A stretch of DNA of 33,685 nt, taken from Desulfonatronum thiodismutans. Lineage in GTDB: Bacteria > Desulfobacterota > Desulfovibrionia > Desulfovibrionales > Desulfonatronaceae. Position 1 is the first letter of the stretch. Each line of letters begins with the position of its first letter. Position numbers and translations under genes: made by a program. This document shows, piece by piece, positions 23,096 through 29,949 of this stretch. Below the pieces are notes generated by a model. It did no database searches. It had not been told where the DNA came from and worked only from the letters and a program-made list of their open reading frames with translations. The stretch covers positions 1 to 33,685 of the forward strand of contig NZ_JPIK01000005.1 of assembly GCF_000717475.1 (NCBI RefSeq), read 5' to 3'.

Positions 23096-23477
23096 ACCCA
23101 ACAAAACCTCGGAGTCGACTACGGGTTCCGCGTCGAGCGCTCCACCCGAAGGGGAGCATTAGGTGTTTGTCCCGCGGGATCGTTGACCCACGAGCATTTG
23201 AAATACAGGGATTATTTAGCCACCCGCTTCGCTAGACCATGCAGGACGACCAAGGCAGACGGAAGAACGTTTCAGCCCATTAACAAAAACAATGGGCTGA
23301 AACAGCTGCCTGCGCCCGCGGCGCGAAGTGTTTTTCACCAGCCAAGTCGACTGGGGAAAAGTCCTTCTTTGTCTGCCTTTCTCGTCTGTGGCAAAAAACT
23401 CTGGGAAGAGGACAAACTCCTAATGCTCCCCACCAGAAGTGCCTCAGGGCTGACTGCGTCCATCCGGCACGTTAGCC
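23096..23477 (+). other. attC-like site 6, split by element D
   Basis: A perfect R'' box ACCCAAC (23096-23102) follows the DUF6868 gene, and an R' box GTTAGCC identical to that of attC site 3 lies at 23471-23477. Between them is the 279-bp element D plus its duplication. With those removed, the site would be about 94 bp. The arm pairing is weaker than in sites 1-3. Confidence 0.4.
23152..23430. mobile_element. GGGAGCATTA-family element D (279 bp)
   Basis: Terminal inverted repeats of 21 bp begin GGGAGCATTAGG and read on to GTTTGTCC, with one mismatch between ends. The first ten bases equal those of elements B and C. The flanks CACCCGAAG (23143-23151) and CACCAGAAG (23431-23439) are a 9-bp target duplication with one mismatch. 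The interior differs wholly from B and C: a 13-bp hairpin GTTTCAGCCCATT/AATGGGCTGAAAC (23269-23303) lies within a wider inverted repeat (AAGGCAGAC.GAAGAAC / GTCCTTC...GTCTGCCTT). No protein is encoded. Confidence 0.85.
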
Positions 23478-23549
23478 GTAATGGGATAACAAAAACGTGC
23501 ATCAATACACGCGACAAGCGAGTGCTGCGAACGTAATGACTTTAAATGA

Positions 23550-23984
23550 ATGAACAACATGATACGTCCTTTTAAATCATCGGACATGGAAGATGTCTTG
23601 CATATTTGGCTGGAAGCCTCAATCCGGGCACATCGTTTTGTTGGAAAAGAATTTTGGGAATCACGTGTTGATGATATGCGTGAAACATATATTCCGAATT
23701 CCGATACATACGTCTTTTCAGAGAACGGAACCATTAGGGGCTTTTTTTCGCTCCATGCAGATTCGTTAGCGGCGATGTTCGTTGCTCCTGATGCCCAGGG
23801 TAAAGGCATTGGGCAGCAGTTGATGAGTAAAGCTAAATCGCTGAGAAAGAAATTGAGTCTGACCGTATATCGTGAAAATGAGCAAGGCATTCGGTTTTAT
23901 AGGAAATGTGGATTCAAGGCCATCAAGGAAAGCGCTGACGAACACACTGGACATATTGAAATATTGATGGAGTACAACTCATAA
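23550..23984 (+). CDS. GNAT-family N-acetyltransferase (cassette ORF 1)
   Basis: A 144-residue acetyltransferase starting MNNMIRPFKSSDMEDVLHIWLEAS. The acetyl-CoA pyrophosphate loop is PDAQGKGIGQQLM (Q-x-x-G-x-G), and the late motif is ENEQGIRFYRKCGF. Its style is that of the YjaB/PhnO-like small GNAT proteins, which acetylate amines or amino acids. ATG 23550 and ATG 23559 are both possible starts; neither has a clear ribosome site. A CATAAC R''-like box follows the stop codon but its partner is lost. Confidence 0.83.
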   Translation: MNNMIRPFKSSDMEDVLHIWLEASIRAHRFVGKEFWESRVDDMRETYIPNSDTYVFSENGTIRGFFSLHADSLAAMFVAPDAQGKGIGQQLMSKAKSLRKKLSLTVYRENEQGIRFYRKCGFKAIKESADEHTGHIEILMEYNS

Positions 23985-24035
23985 CCGCATGGAGCGGATC
24001 GCGTCGTCGAGATCCAGCTCTTCAGATCGCTTCGT

Positions 24036-24216
24036 GGCGATACACTTTCTTGTATCGCGGAGGCATTTGGATACGGACCTACCGTGCGGTCAGCAGAATC
24101 CTGCTCCGCCTCCAATCCAGGCTGAAGAAGGAAAAGGCGCTTCGGAGAAAAGTGGATTCGCAGAAAAAACACTTGCGAGCCAAAGCAGACTTGACCCCGT
24201 TCCGCGGCAAACCGTA
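24036..24216 (+). pseudogene. Relic of REP-associated (Y1/RAYT) transposase, C-terminal fragment
   Basis: GDTLSCIAEAFGYGP is the conserved late helix-turn-helix of Y1/RAYT transposases. After a frameshift, LLRLQSRLKKEKALRRKVDSQKK matches the basic tail of the same proteins, and GACTTGACCCC, a usual neighbour of these genes, follows. The catalytic part is absent. It complements, in content, the N-terminal relic at 6825-6914, though they need not come from one gene. Confidence 0.55.
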
Positions 24217-24252
24217 GATATGGCGCAGCCACTATGGCGACGAAGATAAATC

Positions 24253-24753
24253 ATGACTGATGAACAATTCGAATCATTCTGGGAAATATACTCTGAATCA
24301 TTTCCGGAGTGCGAGAAAAGAGATCGTGCCGGTCAACTAGCCGTACTTACAAGAAAAGAATATGCAGTGGATTTCTATTCTGAGGCTGACAGGATGATGG
24401 GTTTTATCGCCTATTGGGATATAGGCGGATATTATTTTGTTGAACACATTGCCATTGCCGAAACAGGCCGAGGGCGTGGTATCGGCTCCATTCTGATGAA
24501 CAATTTGATCCAGTCTGGAAGAAATGTGGTTCTCGAAGTGGAACCGCCAGTGGATGATACAACTCTCAGAAGAATCAAATTTTATGAACGATTGGGATTC
24601 CATCTGAACCAGCACCATCACATCCAGCCTCCATTACAGGCTGGTGGCAGTCCATTGCATCTGATGCTTATGTCGTTCCCCGATAAAATCTCTGTAGACG
24701 ATGCCGAATCGATTGAGATATCCCTTCGGGATATTGTCTATGGCGATCGGTAA
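24253..24753 (+). CDS. GNAT-family N-acetyltransferase (cassette ORF 2)
   Basis: A 166-residue acetyltransferase. Its acetyl-CoA loop is ETGRGRGIGSILM, followed by LEVEPPVDDTTLRRIKFYERLGF, the standard late GNAT motif. It is not closely similar to the GNAT gene 270 bp upstream. AT-rich codon use fits the cassette region. The substrate is unknown. The C-terminal 35 residues extend beyond the core domain. Confidence 0.83.
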   Translation: MTDEQFESFWEIYSESFPECEKRDRAGQLAVLTRKEYAVDFYSEADRMMGFIAYWDIGGYYFVEHIAIAETGRGRGIGSILMNNLIQSGRNVVLEVEPPVDDTTLRRIKFYERLGFHLNQHHHIQPPLQAGGSPLHLMLMSFPDKISVDDAESIEISLRDIVYGDR

Positions 24754-24778
24754 CCCAGCCTGGACAAATCAAAGTATC

Positions 24779-24854
24779 GTTCCTGGTCAAACCATTGAGC
24801 GCTCGGACGGTGCGGCGTGGCGTGCGCTTGATGGCTACACGGTCAGAGAGCTTG
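24779..24854 (+). pseudogene. Truncated duplicate of the SH3 cassette gene
   Basis: From GTTCCTGGTCAAACCATTGA to CAGAGAGCTT this 76-bp stretch matches 21553-21628 in the SH3-like gene without gaps, at about nine bases in ten. Neither the start nor the end of the gene is present. It is a leftover of an earlier cassette copy. Confidence 0.7.
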
Positions 24855-24862
24855 CAAAAGCT

Positions 24863-24912
24863 ACGGCGTAAGACTTGGCTCGTCCAGCCGAAGCGCATGC
24901 AACGCGTTGAAC
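24863..24912 (+). other. attC-like site 7
   Basis: Ends in a perfect R' box GTTGAAC (24906-24912), with an inner stem TTGGCT-CGTCC-AGCCGAA and GGCGTAAGAC in the R'' position. It is a plausible but short site, just before the cupin gene. Confidence 0.4.
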
Positions 24913-24935
24913 TCTGTAGAGGAGGAGATTAAGAA

Positions 24936-25271
24936 TTGGAAAACATTTTCCCCCCTCCGATCAAAGCTTTGCCCGAAGCTGATATACCCATCGACGGCAT
25001 CACGGCGTATTTGTCGCAAGCCGCTGATCACCAACTGATATTCATGCAGTTTGAAATGGATGCTGATTTGCCGGAACATTCACATGCGGCGCAAGTTGGT
25101 TTTGTTTTGAGCGGTGTCATCGAATTGACCATCGACGGTGTAAAAAAGCAATTCAGGAAAGGCGATATTTATTCTATTCCCGCCGGCGTTTTGCATTCAG
25201 GAAAGGTTCATGCGGGATATTCGGATATAACCTTTTTCGCGGAAGCCGGTCGGTATACGGCGAAAAAATGA
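24936..25271 (+). CDS. Cupin-domain protein
   Basis: A 111-residue single cupin barrel. Metal-ligand motif 1 is visible as LPEHSHAAQVGFVLSG, and motif 2 is represented by KGDIYSIPAGVLHSGKV. The start is a TTG at 24936, supported by a strong GAGGAGGAG ribosome site and by the conserved N-terminus. It may bind a small ligand or act as a simple metal enzyme or isomerase; no substrate can be named. It is the last ORF of the cassette-like region, and GC content rises after it. Confidence 0.82.
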   Translation: MENIFPPPIKALPEADIPIDGITAYLSQAADHQLIFMQFEMDADLPEHSHAAQVGFVLSGVIELTIDGVKKQFRKGDIYSIPAGVLHSGKVHAGYSDITFFAEAGRYTAKK

Positions 25272-25340
25272 ACTCCCTCATGTCCAGCCTTTGCAGCGGC
25301 CGGGACATGTCGGATCACAACAGTGATATTCAGGGCAATC

Positions 25341-26498
25341 ATGATGATCGAGAAGAAAGTCAAAAATGATGAGGAAACGTTTTTCGCCGCGCTTGGGCGG
25401 GCGGGCGACGATGAACTGCGGCTGGATATCGAGATCGTCAGCAACAACCCGGTGATGACCGGGTTGTTGACGAATATCGGCGGCCTGATCGCGATACTCA
25501 ACAGCCACCGGCAGATCATCTCCATCAACACCGATTTTCTCAAACTGCTGGGCATCGATGATCCGGAGACGGCCCTTGGCCTGCGCCCCGGTGAGGCGCT
25601 GAACTGCCTGCATGCCGACGATGGCCCCGGCGGCTGCGGAACCGGCAGGTACTGCTCCTCCTGCGGGGCGGCGATAGCCATTGTCGCCTGTTTGGAGCAG
25701 GAAGTCCCCATTGAGAGGAAATGCGCCCTGACGGCTCAAAAAGGGGGCGAGCCGGTCCAATTGCTGCTCCAGGTCCGGGCCAACCCGATCCGCATCAATT
25801 CCAAGGTGTACATTCTGCTCTTTCTCCAGGACGTCACGGTCCAGGAGCAACAGGCGGCGCTGGCCAGGGCGTTTTTTCACGACGTCAACAACATGCTGAC
25901 CATGCTCGTCCAGTCCGGGGAATTGCTGCACATGAAAAGCCCGTCTCAGCTCAGCGAAATCATCCATCAATCTTCCGTCCGGCTGGCCGGAGAGATCGCT
26001 CTGCAAAAGGCGCTGTTCGACTCCGGGACATGCTCCTATGCCCCGAGGTGGACGGAGTGCGATCTTGGGCGTCTCTTTGTCGAACTGCGCGGTTTCTTCC
26101 AGAACCATGAGGCGGCCCGGGGCAGGGTGGTGCGATTTCCCGAGGCCTTGCCGCGGATCGTACTCAGAACCGACGGCGCGGCGCTGTACCGGATCTTGCT
26201 GAACATGGTTCTCAATGCCTTGGAGGCGACCGAGGAGGGGGGCGAGGTGAGCGTGTCGCTGGAGCAGCAGCCCGAGGCCGTCGTGTTTACCGTCTGGAAC
26301 GCGGCGGTGATCCCTTCGGAAATCGCCTTGCGCATCTTTCAGCGCGGTTACAGTACGAAAAAACAATCCGGCAGGGGCATTGGAACGTATTCGATGAAGC
26401 TTTTCGGGGAGACGGTTCTGGGGGGCAAGGTATTCTTCACTTCCGGGGAAGGGGCGGGAACCAGCTTTTCATTTGTTCACCCCTTGAACGCCCCCTGA
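25341..26498 (+). CDS. Soluble PAS histidine kinase with cysteine-rich insert
   Basis: A cytoplasmic kinase of about 385 residues without membrane segments. A PAS domain (about residues 45-165) includes a cysteine cluster: CLHADDGPGGCGTGRYCSSCG, with cysteines near 89, 99, 105 and 108 counted from this start. The H-box is FFHDVNNML (His181), the N-box is NMVLNALEATEEGG, and the G-box RGIGTYSMKLFGE. The Cys/His cluster may bind metal, haem or sense redox state; that is inference. No response regulator is adjacent, so it is an orphan here. ATG 25341 and 25344 are equally good starts. Confidence 0.87.
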   Translation: MMIEKKVKNDEETFFAALGRAGDDELRLDIEIVSNNPVMTGLLTNIGGLIAILNSHRQIISINTDFLKLLGIDDPETALGLRPGEALNCLHADDGPGGCGTGRYCSSCGAAIAIVACLEQEVPIERKCALTAQKGGEPVQLLLQVRANPIRINSKVYILLFLQDVTVQEQQAALARAFFHDVNNMLTMLVQSGELLHMKSPSQLSEIIHQSSVRLAGEIALQKALFDSGTCSYAPRWTECDLGRLFVELRGFFQNHEAARGRVVRFPEALPRIVLRTDGAALYRILLNMVLNALEATEEGGEVSVSLEQQPEAVVFTVWNAAVIPSEIALRIFQRGYSTKKQSGRGIGTYSMKLFGETVLGGKVFFTSGEGAGTSFSFVHPLNAP

Positions 26499-26577
26499 AC
26501 AGTCTCAGGGCAGTCTGAAAAGGAATTCCGGAACTGCTCAATAACTCCTGGTAATTGCACCCTCCTGGGCTTGGCCG

Positions 26578-26618
26578 CCTCGGCCACGATTTGGCGTTTG
26601 CTTGACGGAGCTCCTTCG
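26578..26618 (-). pseudogene. Short relic of a FapA/DUF342 gene
   Basis: About 40 bp match 27958-27997 in the intact FapA-like gene at 35 of 40 positions. In the same strand and frame it reads APSSKRQIVAEA, against APSHKRQIVAEV in the gene. The rest of the 187-bp gap between the kinase and the EamA gene holds nothing recognised. Confidence 0.55.
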
Positions 26619-26685
26619 ATGCGGCCTTCAGCATAATTGCTTGACTTCCTTCCCAAAAGAAAAAAATGCTCGTTTCCATCCGGAA

Positions 26686-27639
26686 ATGAGCTACTTCAGA
26701 GAGGTTATTTTTATCAAACAGAATGGTGGGCTGAGTACGTCTTTCGTGGCACTTGCAGCGCTATGCTGGGGACTATCAGGCGGGATCGCCGGCATCCTTA
26801 CGGCCCAGGGCTGGGATCCGGTTGTGGTGTCGTTCTACTGGGGTGCCATCGGGTTTTTGGTCGTTATCGTATGGCTATCGATTCGTCCGCGCGGCAGTGG
26901 ACTAACAAGTCGTCGACTGTGGTTCTGGTCGGCGATTGCCGGTGTGGGCGTAGCTGGCAACCTGGGTTTTTATTTAGTGAGCATCGCGCAGGGCAGTGTC
27001 GCGGTTGCGGTGACCCTGATGTACTGTGCACCCGTGTTCGTCTATCTCGTTTCCTTCACACTCAAACTCGAAAGACCGGCTCTGTTCAAGTGGGTTGCTA
27101 TCGCTCTGGTAATGTTTGGCGTGGTGCTGCTCACAGGCATCTATGAGGGCGAAGCGGGTGAGGTCACACCCATCGCCGCCGGTGCCGGGTTGCTTTCCGG
27201 CTTGTTCTATGCGGTATTCATCTTCGGATTTAAGTATGCGGCACCCCACGGCAGCCCACAAGCAATTCTTGTGATAGCCCTAGCTGTTCTTACAATCATA
27301 CTTATGTGGCTGAGCGATGCCGATCAAGCCCTGGCAGTACTGAAAGCGCCGAGTTGGCCACTGTTCGTGGTCTTGGGGGTGCTTGGCACAGGCTTGTCGT
27401 TTATTCTCTATATCGTCGGTTTGAAACATACGACACCGACGGTAGCGTCTATTGTGGCAATGGTCGAGCCGGCCACCGCTTCGCTATTCGGCGTGTTGAT
27501 TTTAAATGAAACCCTGGCCTCACAGCAGATATTCGGCATGGGACTGATTTTGGTCACTGTTACTGCCCTGAGTGTATATTCGAGCGCTCAAAACGAGCCT
27601 CTTACGACTAAACCGCTTGCTACGTATCGCCGAGCCTAA
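26686..27639 (+). CDS. EamA/DMT-superfamily transporter (paralogue 2)
   Basis: An inner-membrane transporter of about 317 residues with two EamA repeats and about ten membrane segments, clearly a close paralogue of the gene at 6967-7884 (shared IRPRGSGLT, LMYCAPVFVYLVSF, AAPHGSPQAIL and VASIVAMVEPATASLFGV). The start is uncertain. The codon aligned with the initiator region of paralogue 1 is CTG (GGGCTGAGTACG against GGCATGAGTACG), so either a CTG start or the upstream ATG at 26686 is used; AGAGG occurs at about 26699. It keeps its own C-terminus, unlike paralogue 1. Substrate unknown. Confidence 0.83.
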   Translation: MSYFREVIFIKQNGGLSTSFVALAALCWGLSGGIAGILTAQGWDPVVVSFYWGAIGFLVVIVWLSIRPRGSGLTSRRLWFWSAIAGVGVAGNLGFYLVSIAQGSVAVAVTLMYCAPVFVYLVSFTLKLERPALFKWVAIALVMFGVVLLTGIYEGEAGEVTPIAAGAGLLSGLFYAVFIFGFKYAAPHGSPQAILVIALAVLTIILMWLSDADQALAVLKAPSWPLFVVLGVLGTGLSFILYIVGLKHTTPTVASIVAMVEPATASLFGVLILNETLASQQIFGMGLILVTVTALSVYSSAQNEPLTTKPLATYRRA

Positions 27640-27727
27640 GCATTCAGGCGGCGGACCGGACGGTTTTTGAGCAATCAGTGGGTATGATCGTTGTGACGAG
27701 GGTGCAAGTACGCATTCCACTCTGCTG

Positions 27728-29740
27728 TTATGCCAGAACAAGTCGATTTTGTTGAGAATCGTAGTAGATGGTGGGGCTGACAAGGGGAGTGGCGACCTTG
27801 TAGCTCGCCGTGAAGCAGAGGATGATGACATCCGGGTGAATAATCTTCTGCGCCTTGACTCGCAGGTTAATATCAGTACGGAAATTCTCCCGCTCTTCGC
27901 GGATTTGTTGTTCGATCTCTGAAAGCTCCTGCTCACATCGCACCCTGGCCTTGAGCACCTCGGCCACAATTTGGCGTTTGTGCGACGGAGCTCTTTCCAG
28001 GATGCTCTTGATATCTCCGGAACCCAGGGAGTTGTAGACTTTTTGCAGGGTCTCCTCCAGTTCCTTTTTGCGCTCCATGTTGACTTCCGTTACGCGGCCC
28101 GCACCCAGATAAATCTGGGTTTCCACTCCGGCGGGCGAGCCGATTTCCTTGGCCAGGACTCCTTCTCCGCACCGCAGAATGCCGCCGATGATCTTGCCTC
28201 TTCCCTCGGTGGCGATGATGTTTCGTTTGGCGGTAACCTTGCAATTGTTGATTTCGTGGGCGATATTCACGTCACCTTGAGCCAGGAGCACGGCGTTTTG
28301 GGCATACAGCGCGGATATTCCGCCGCCGGCCTCCACCCTCCCTCCCTGATCCATGATAATGCCGCACCCCACCTGAACCTCGCCGCCGGCAATGATCACG
28401 GCGTTCTCGACCACGTCCTTGACCACCACGTTGCCGGGCGCCTCCACCCGGAAGCCGGACGGCACGGAACCGCGGATGTTGACCGACCCCCGTTCCAACT
28501 TGATGTTGCCCACTTCCAGGTTGACGTCGCCCTTGGTCTCGAAGACTTCCGTAACCTTGAGGGTGTTGCCCTGAAAAAAGACCATGCCGGAGGCCGTAGC
28601 GAAATATTCGTTGCTTTCTTGGGAGCAGCGAACGTTTTCTCCGGCCAACAGGGTGAAGGGACGACGTTCTTTGACCGGCACGGTTTTCCCGAACACGTCG
28701 ATGCCCGGCTCCCCTGGTTGAGAGGGAATCAACCGACCCAGGATGTCGCCCTCATTCACGGAACGAACGATGGCCCGTGCCCGGAAGTCGATCCTGCCGT
28801 CGGCGGTTTCCTGGCCCAGTGCGTCGGGGGTGGAAATCACGGTCGGCTCGAAGCTTCCGTCAACGCCCTCTTTGGGTAACTTGCCCCAACAGAGGATGAC
28901 GTTTTCCACGGGCGCTCCACGCTCCTTGGCCTTGGCCACGGCTTTGCGCACGGATTCTTCCTGGAGCGGGGCCGTGACCTGCATCCGTTGCAGAGCCTCC
29001 TGGAAATGACGAACCTCTGTAGGTTCGTCCCTGAAAGTGCGGTGGTAAATCGTAGCCTTGATGGCCATGTTCTTGTCCACAAAGGAAAAAAGCCCTTGGA
29101 CGCTGACCCTGTTGTCTTCGATGCTTGGCAGCCCATACTGCTCGGCAATGATCATGGATGCCGTCCGATCCAGGCTGCATCCGTTCTCCTTGGCAATGAC
29201 AATGTCCGCCTCCCCGGCGCCCGCGGGAGGAGAGACCTGTTCTCCGGTGACCAGGAGACCGGCTTTGCCGGCATATGGGGGGACGTATCCGGCAATGGCG
29301 TCTCCGGGAAAAACCGGGAAATTCCAGTCCCCCAGGGGCTCGATGGATGCGTCCTTGGCCGGACGGGCAAGAGTCCCTTTGGCAAGGACCGTCCCCGCGA
29401 CATCAGATCCATGGGCGAGTTGTTCCACCACCTGCACGGCAACATCCGCGTCCGGGGAAATGCGGACTCCGGCCTCGGTGAGTTTTTTCAACAGACCTTC
29501 CAGGCTCAGGGGGCTCCCCTTGCCCTTTGCCGGTAGGGAGTCGATGATGGTGGCCTTCATTTTTTCCGGAGAGATTGTAACCTTGATATCAGCATCATGA
29601 TCCAGCAGCTCGGCCTTGAACCGACCGTCCTCAAGCGCGGTAATTTCGACACTTTCCGGAGGGCACTGGAAATCGTTCACGGCCATGGCCGTTGCTTCCT
29701 CACTGCTTTCCGCGGTCAGGGTCAGGATTGTTTGGCGCAT
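27728..29740 (-). CDS. FapA family protein (DUF342)
   Basis: A 670-residue cytoplasmic protein. After an N-terminal region starting MRQTILTLTAESSEEA, the FapA/DUF342 core runs from about residue 175 onward. It has a right-handed beta-helix-like series of glycine-rich turns (GDVNLEVGNIKLERGSVNIRG, GNVVVKDVVENAVIIAGGEVQVG, GRVEAGGGISALYAQNAV), then a coiled coil (LEETLQKVY..., CEQELSEIEQQIREERENF). Relatives are thought to act in cell-envelope or polar organisation, but the molecular role is unclear. It is divergent from the acyl-CoA ligase gene and convergent with the second EamA gene. Confidence 0.85.
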   Translation of the reverse strand: MRQTILTLTAESSEEATAMAVNDFQCPPESVEITALEDGRFKAELLDHDADIKVTISPEKMKATIIDSLPAKGKGSPLSLEGLLKKLTEAGVRISPDADVAVQVVEQLAHGSDVAGTVLAKGTLARPAKDASIEPLGDWNFPVFPGDAIAGYVPPYAGKAGLLVTGEQVSPPAGAGEADIVIAKENGCSLDRTASMIIAEQYGLPSIEDNRVSVQGLFSFVDKNMAIKATIYHRTFRDEPTEVRHFQEALQRMQVTAPLQEESVRKAVAKAKERGAPVENVILCWGKLPKEGVDGSFEPTVISTPDALGQETADGRIDFRARAIVRSVNEGDILGRLIPSQPGEPGIDVFGKTVPVKERRPFTLLAGENVRCSQESNEYFATASGMVFFQGNTLKVTEVFETKGDVNLEVGNIKLERGSVNIRGSVPSGFRVEAPGNVVVKDVVENAVIIAGGEVQVGCGIIMDQGGRVEAGGGISALYAQNAVLLAQGDVNIAHEINNCKVTAKRNIIATEGRGKIIGGILRCGEGVLAKEIGSPAGVETQIYLGAGRVTEVNMERKKELEETLQKVYNSLGSGDIKSILERAPSHKRQIVAEVLKARVRCEQELSEIEQQIREERENFRTDINLRVKAQKIIHPDVIILCFTASYKVATPLVSPTIYYDSQQNRLVLA

Positions 29741-29949
29741 AAGAGCTCTTTCGGAGTGAGTTTACATCTTGATATTATTGTGAATGTCTTATCATTCGGC
29801 ATGAATGACGAATATGCGGTAATTTGATTGCAATGCTCAATCATTCTGATTAGTTCCATATTTCATCAATGTCATGAAAACGCAAGCATACCAAGCGAGT
29901 CATGGGTAAATAACGTCGCCCGGATAACAATCAACCCCAAGGAAGAACC
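29741..29949. promoter_or_regulatory. Divergent AT-rich promoter region with a small palindrome
   Basis: The gap between the FapA-like and acyl-CoA ligase genes. It contains the inverted repeat TCATTC-GGCAT-GAATGA at 29792-29808, a possible operator. The rest is AT-rich and otherwise unremarkable. Confidence 0.4.
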
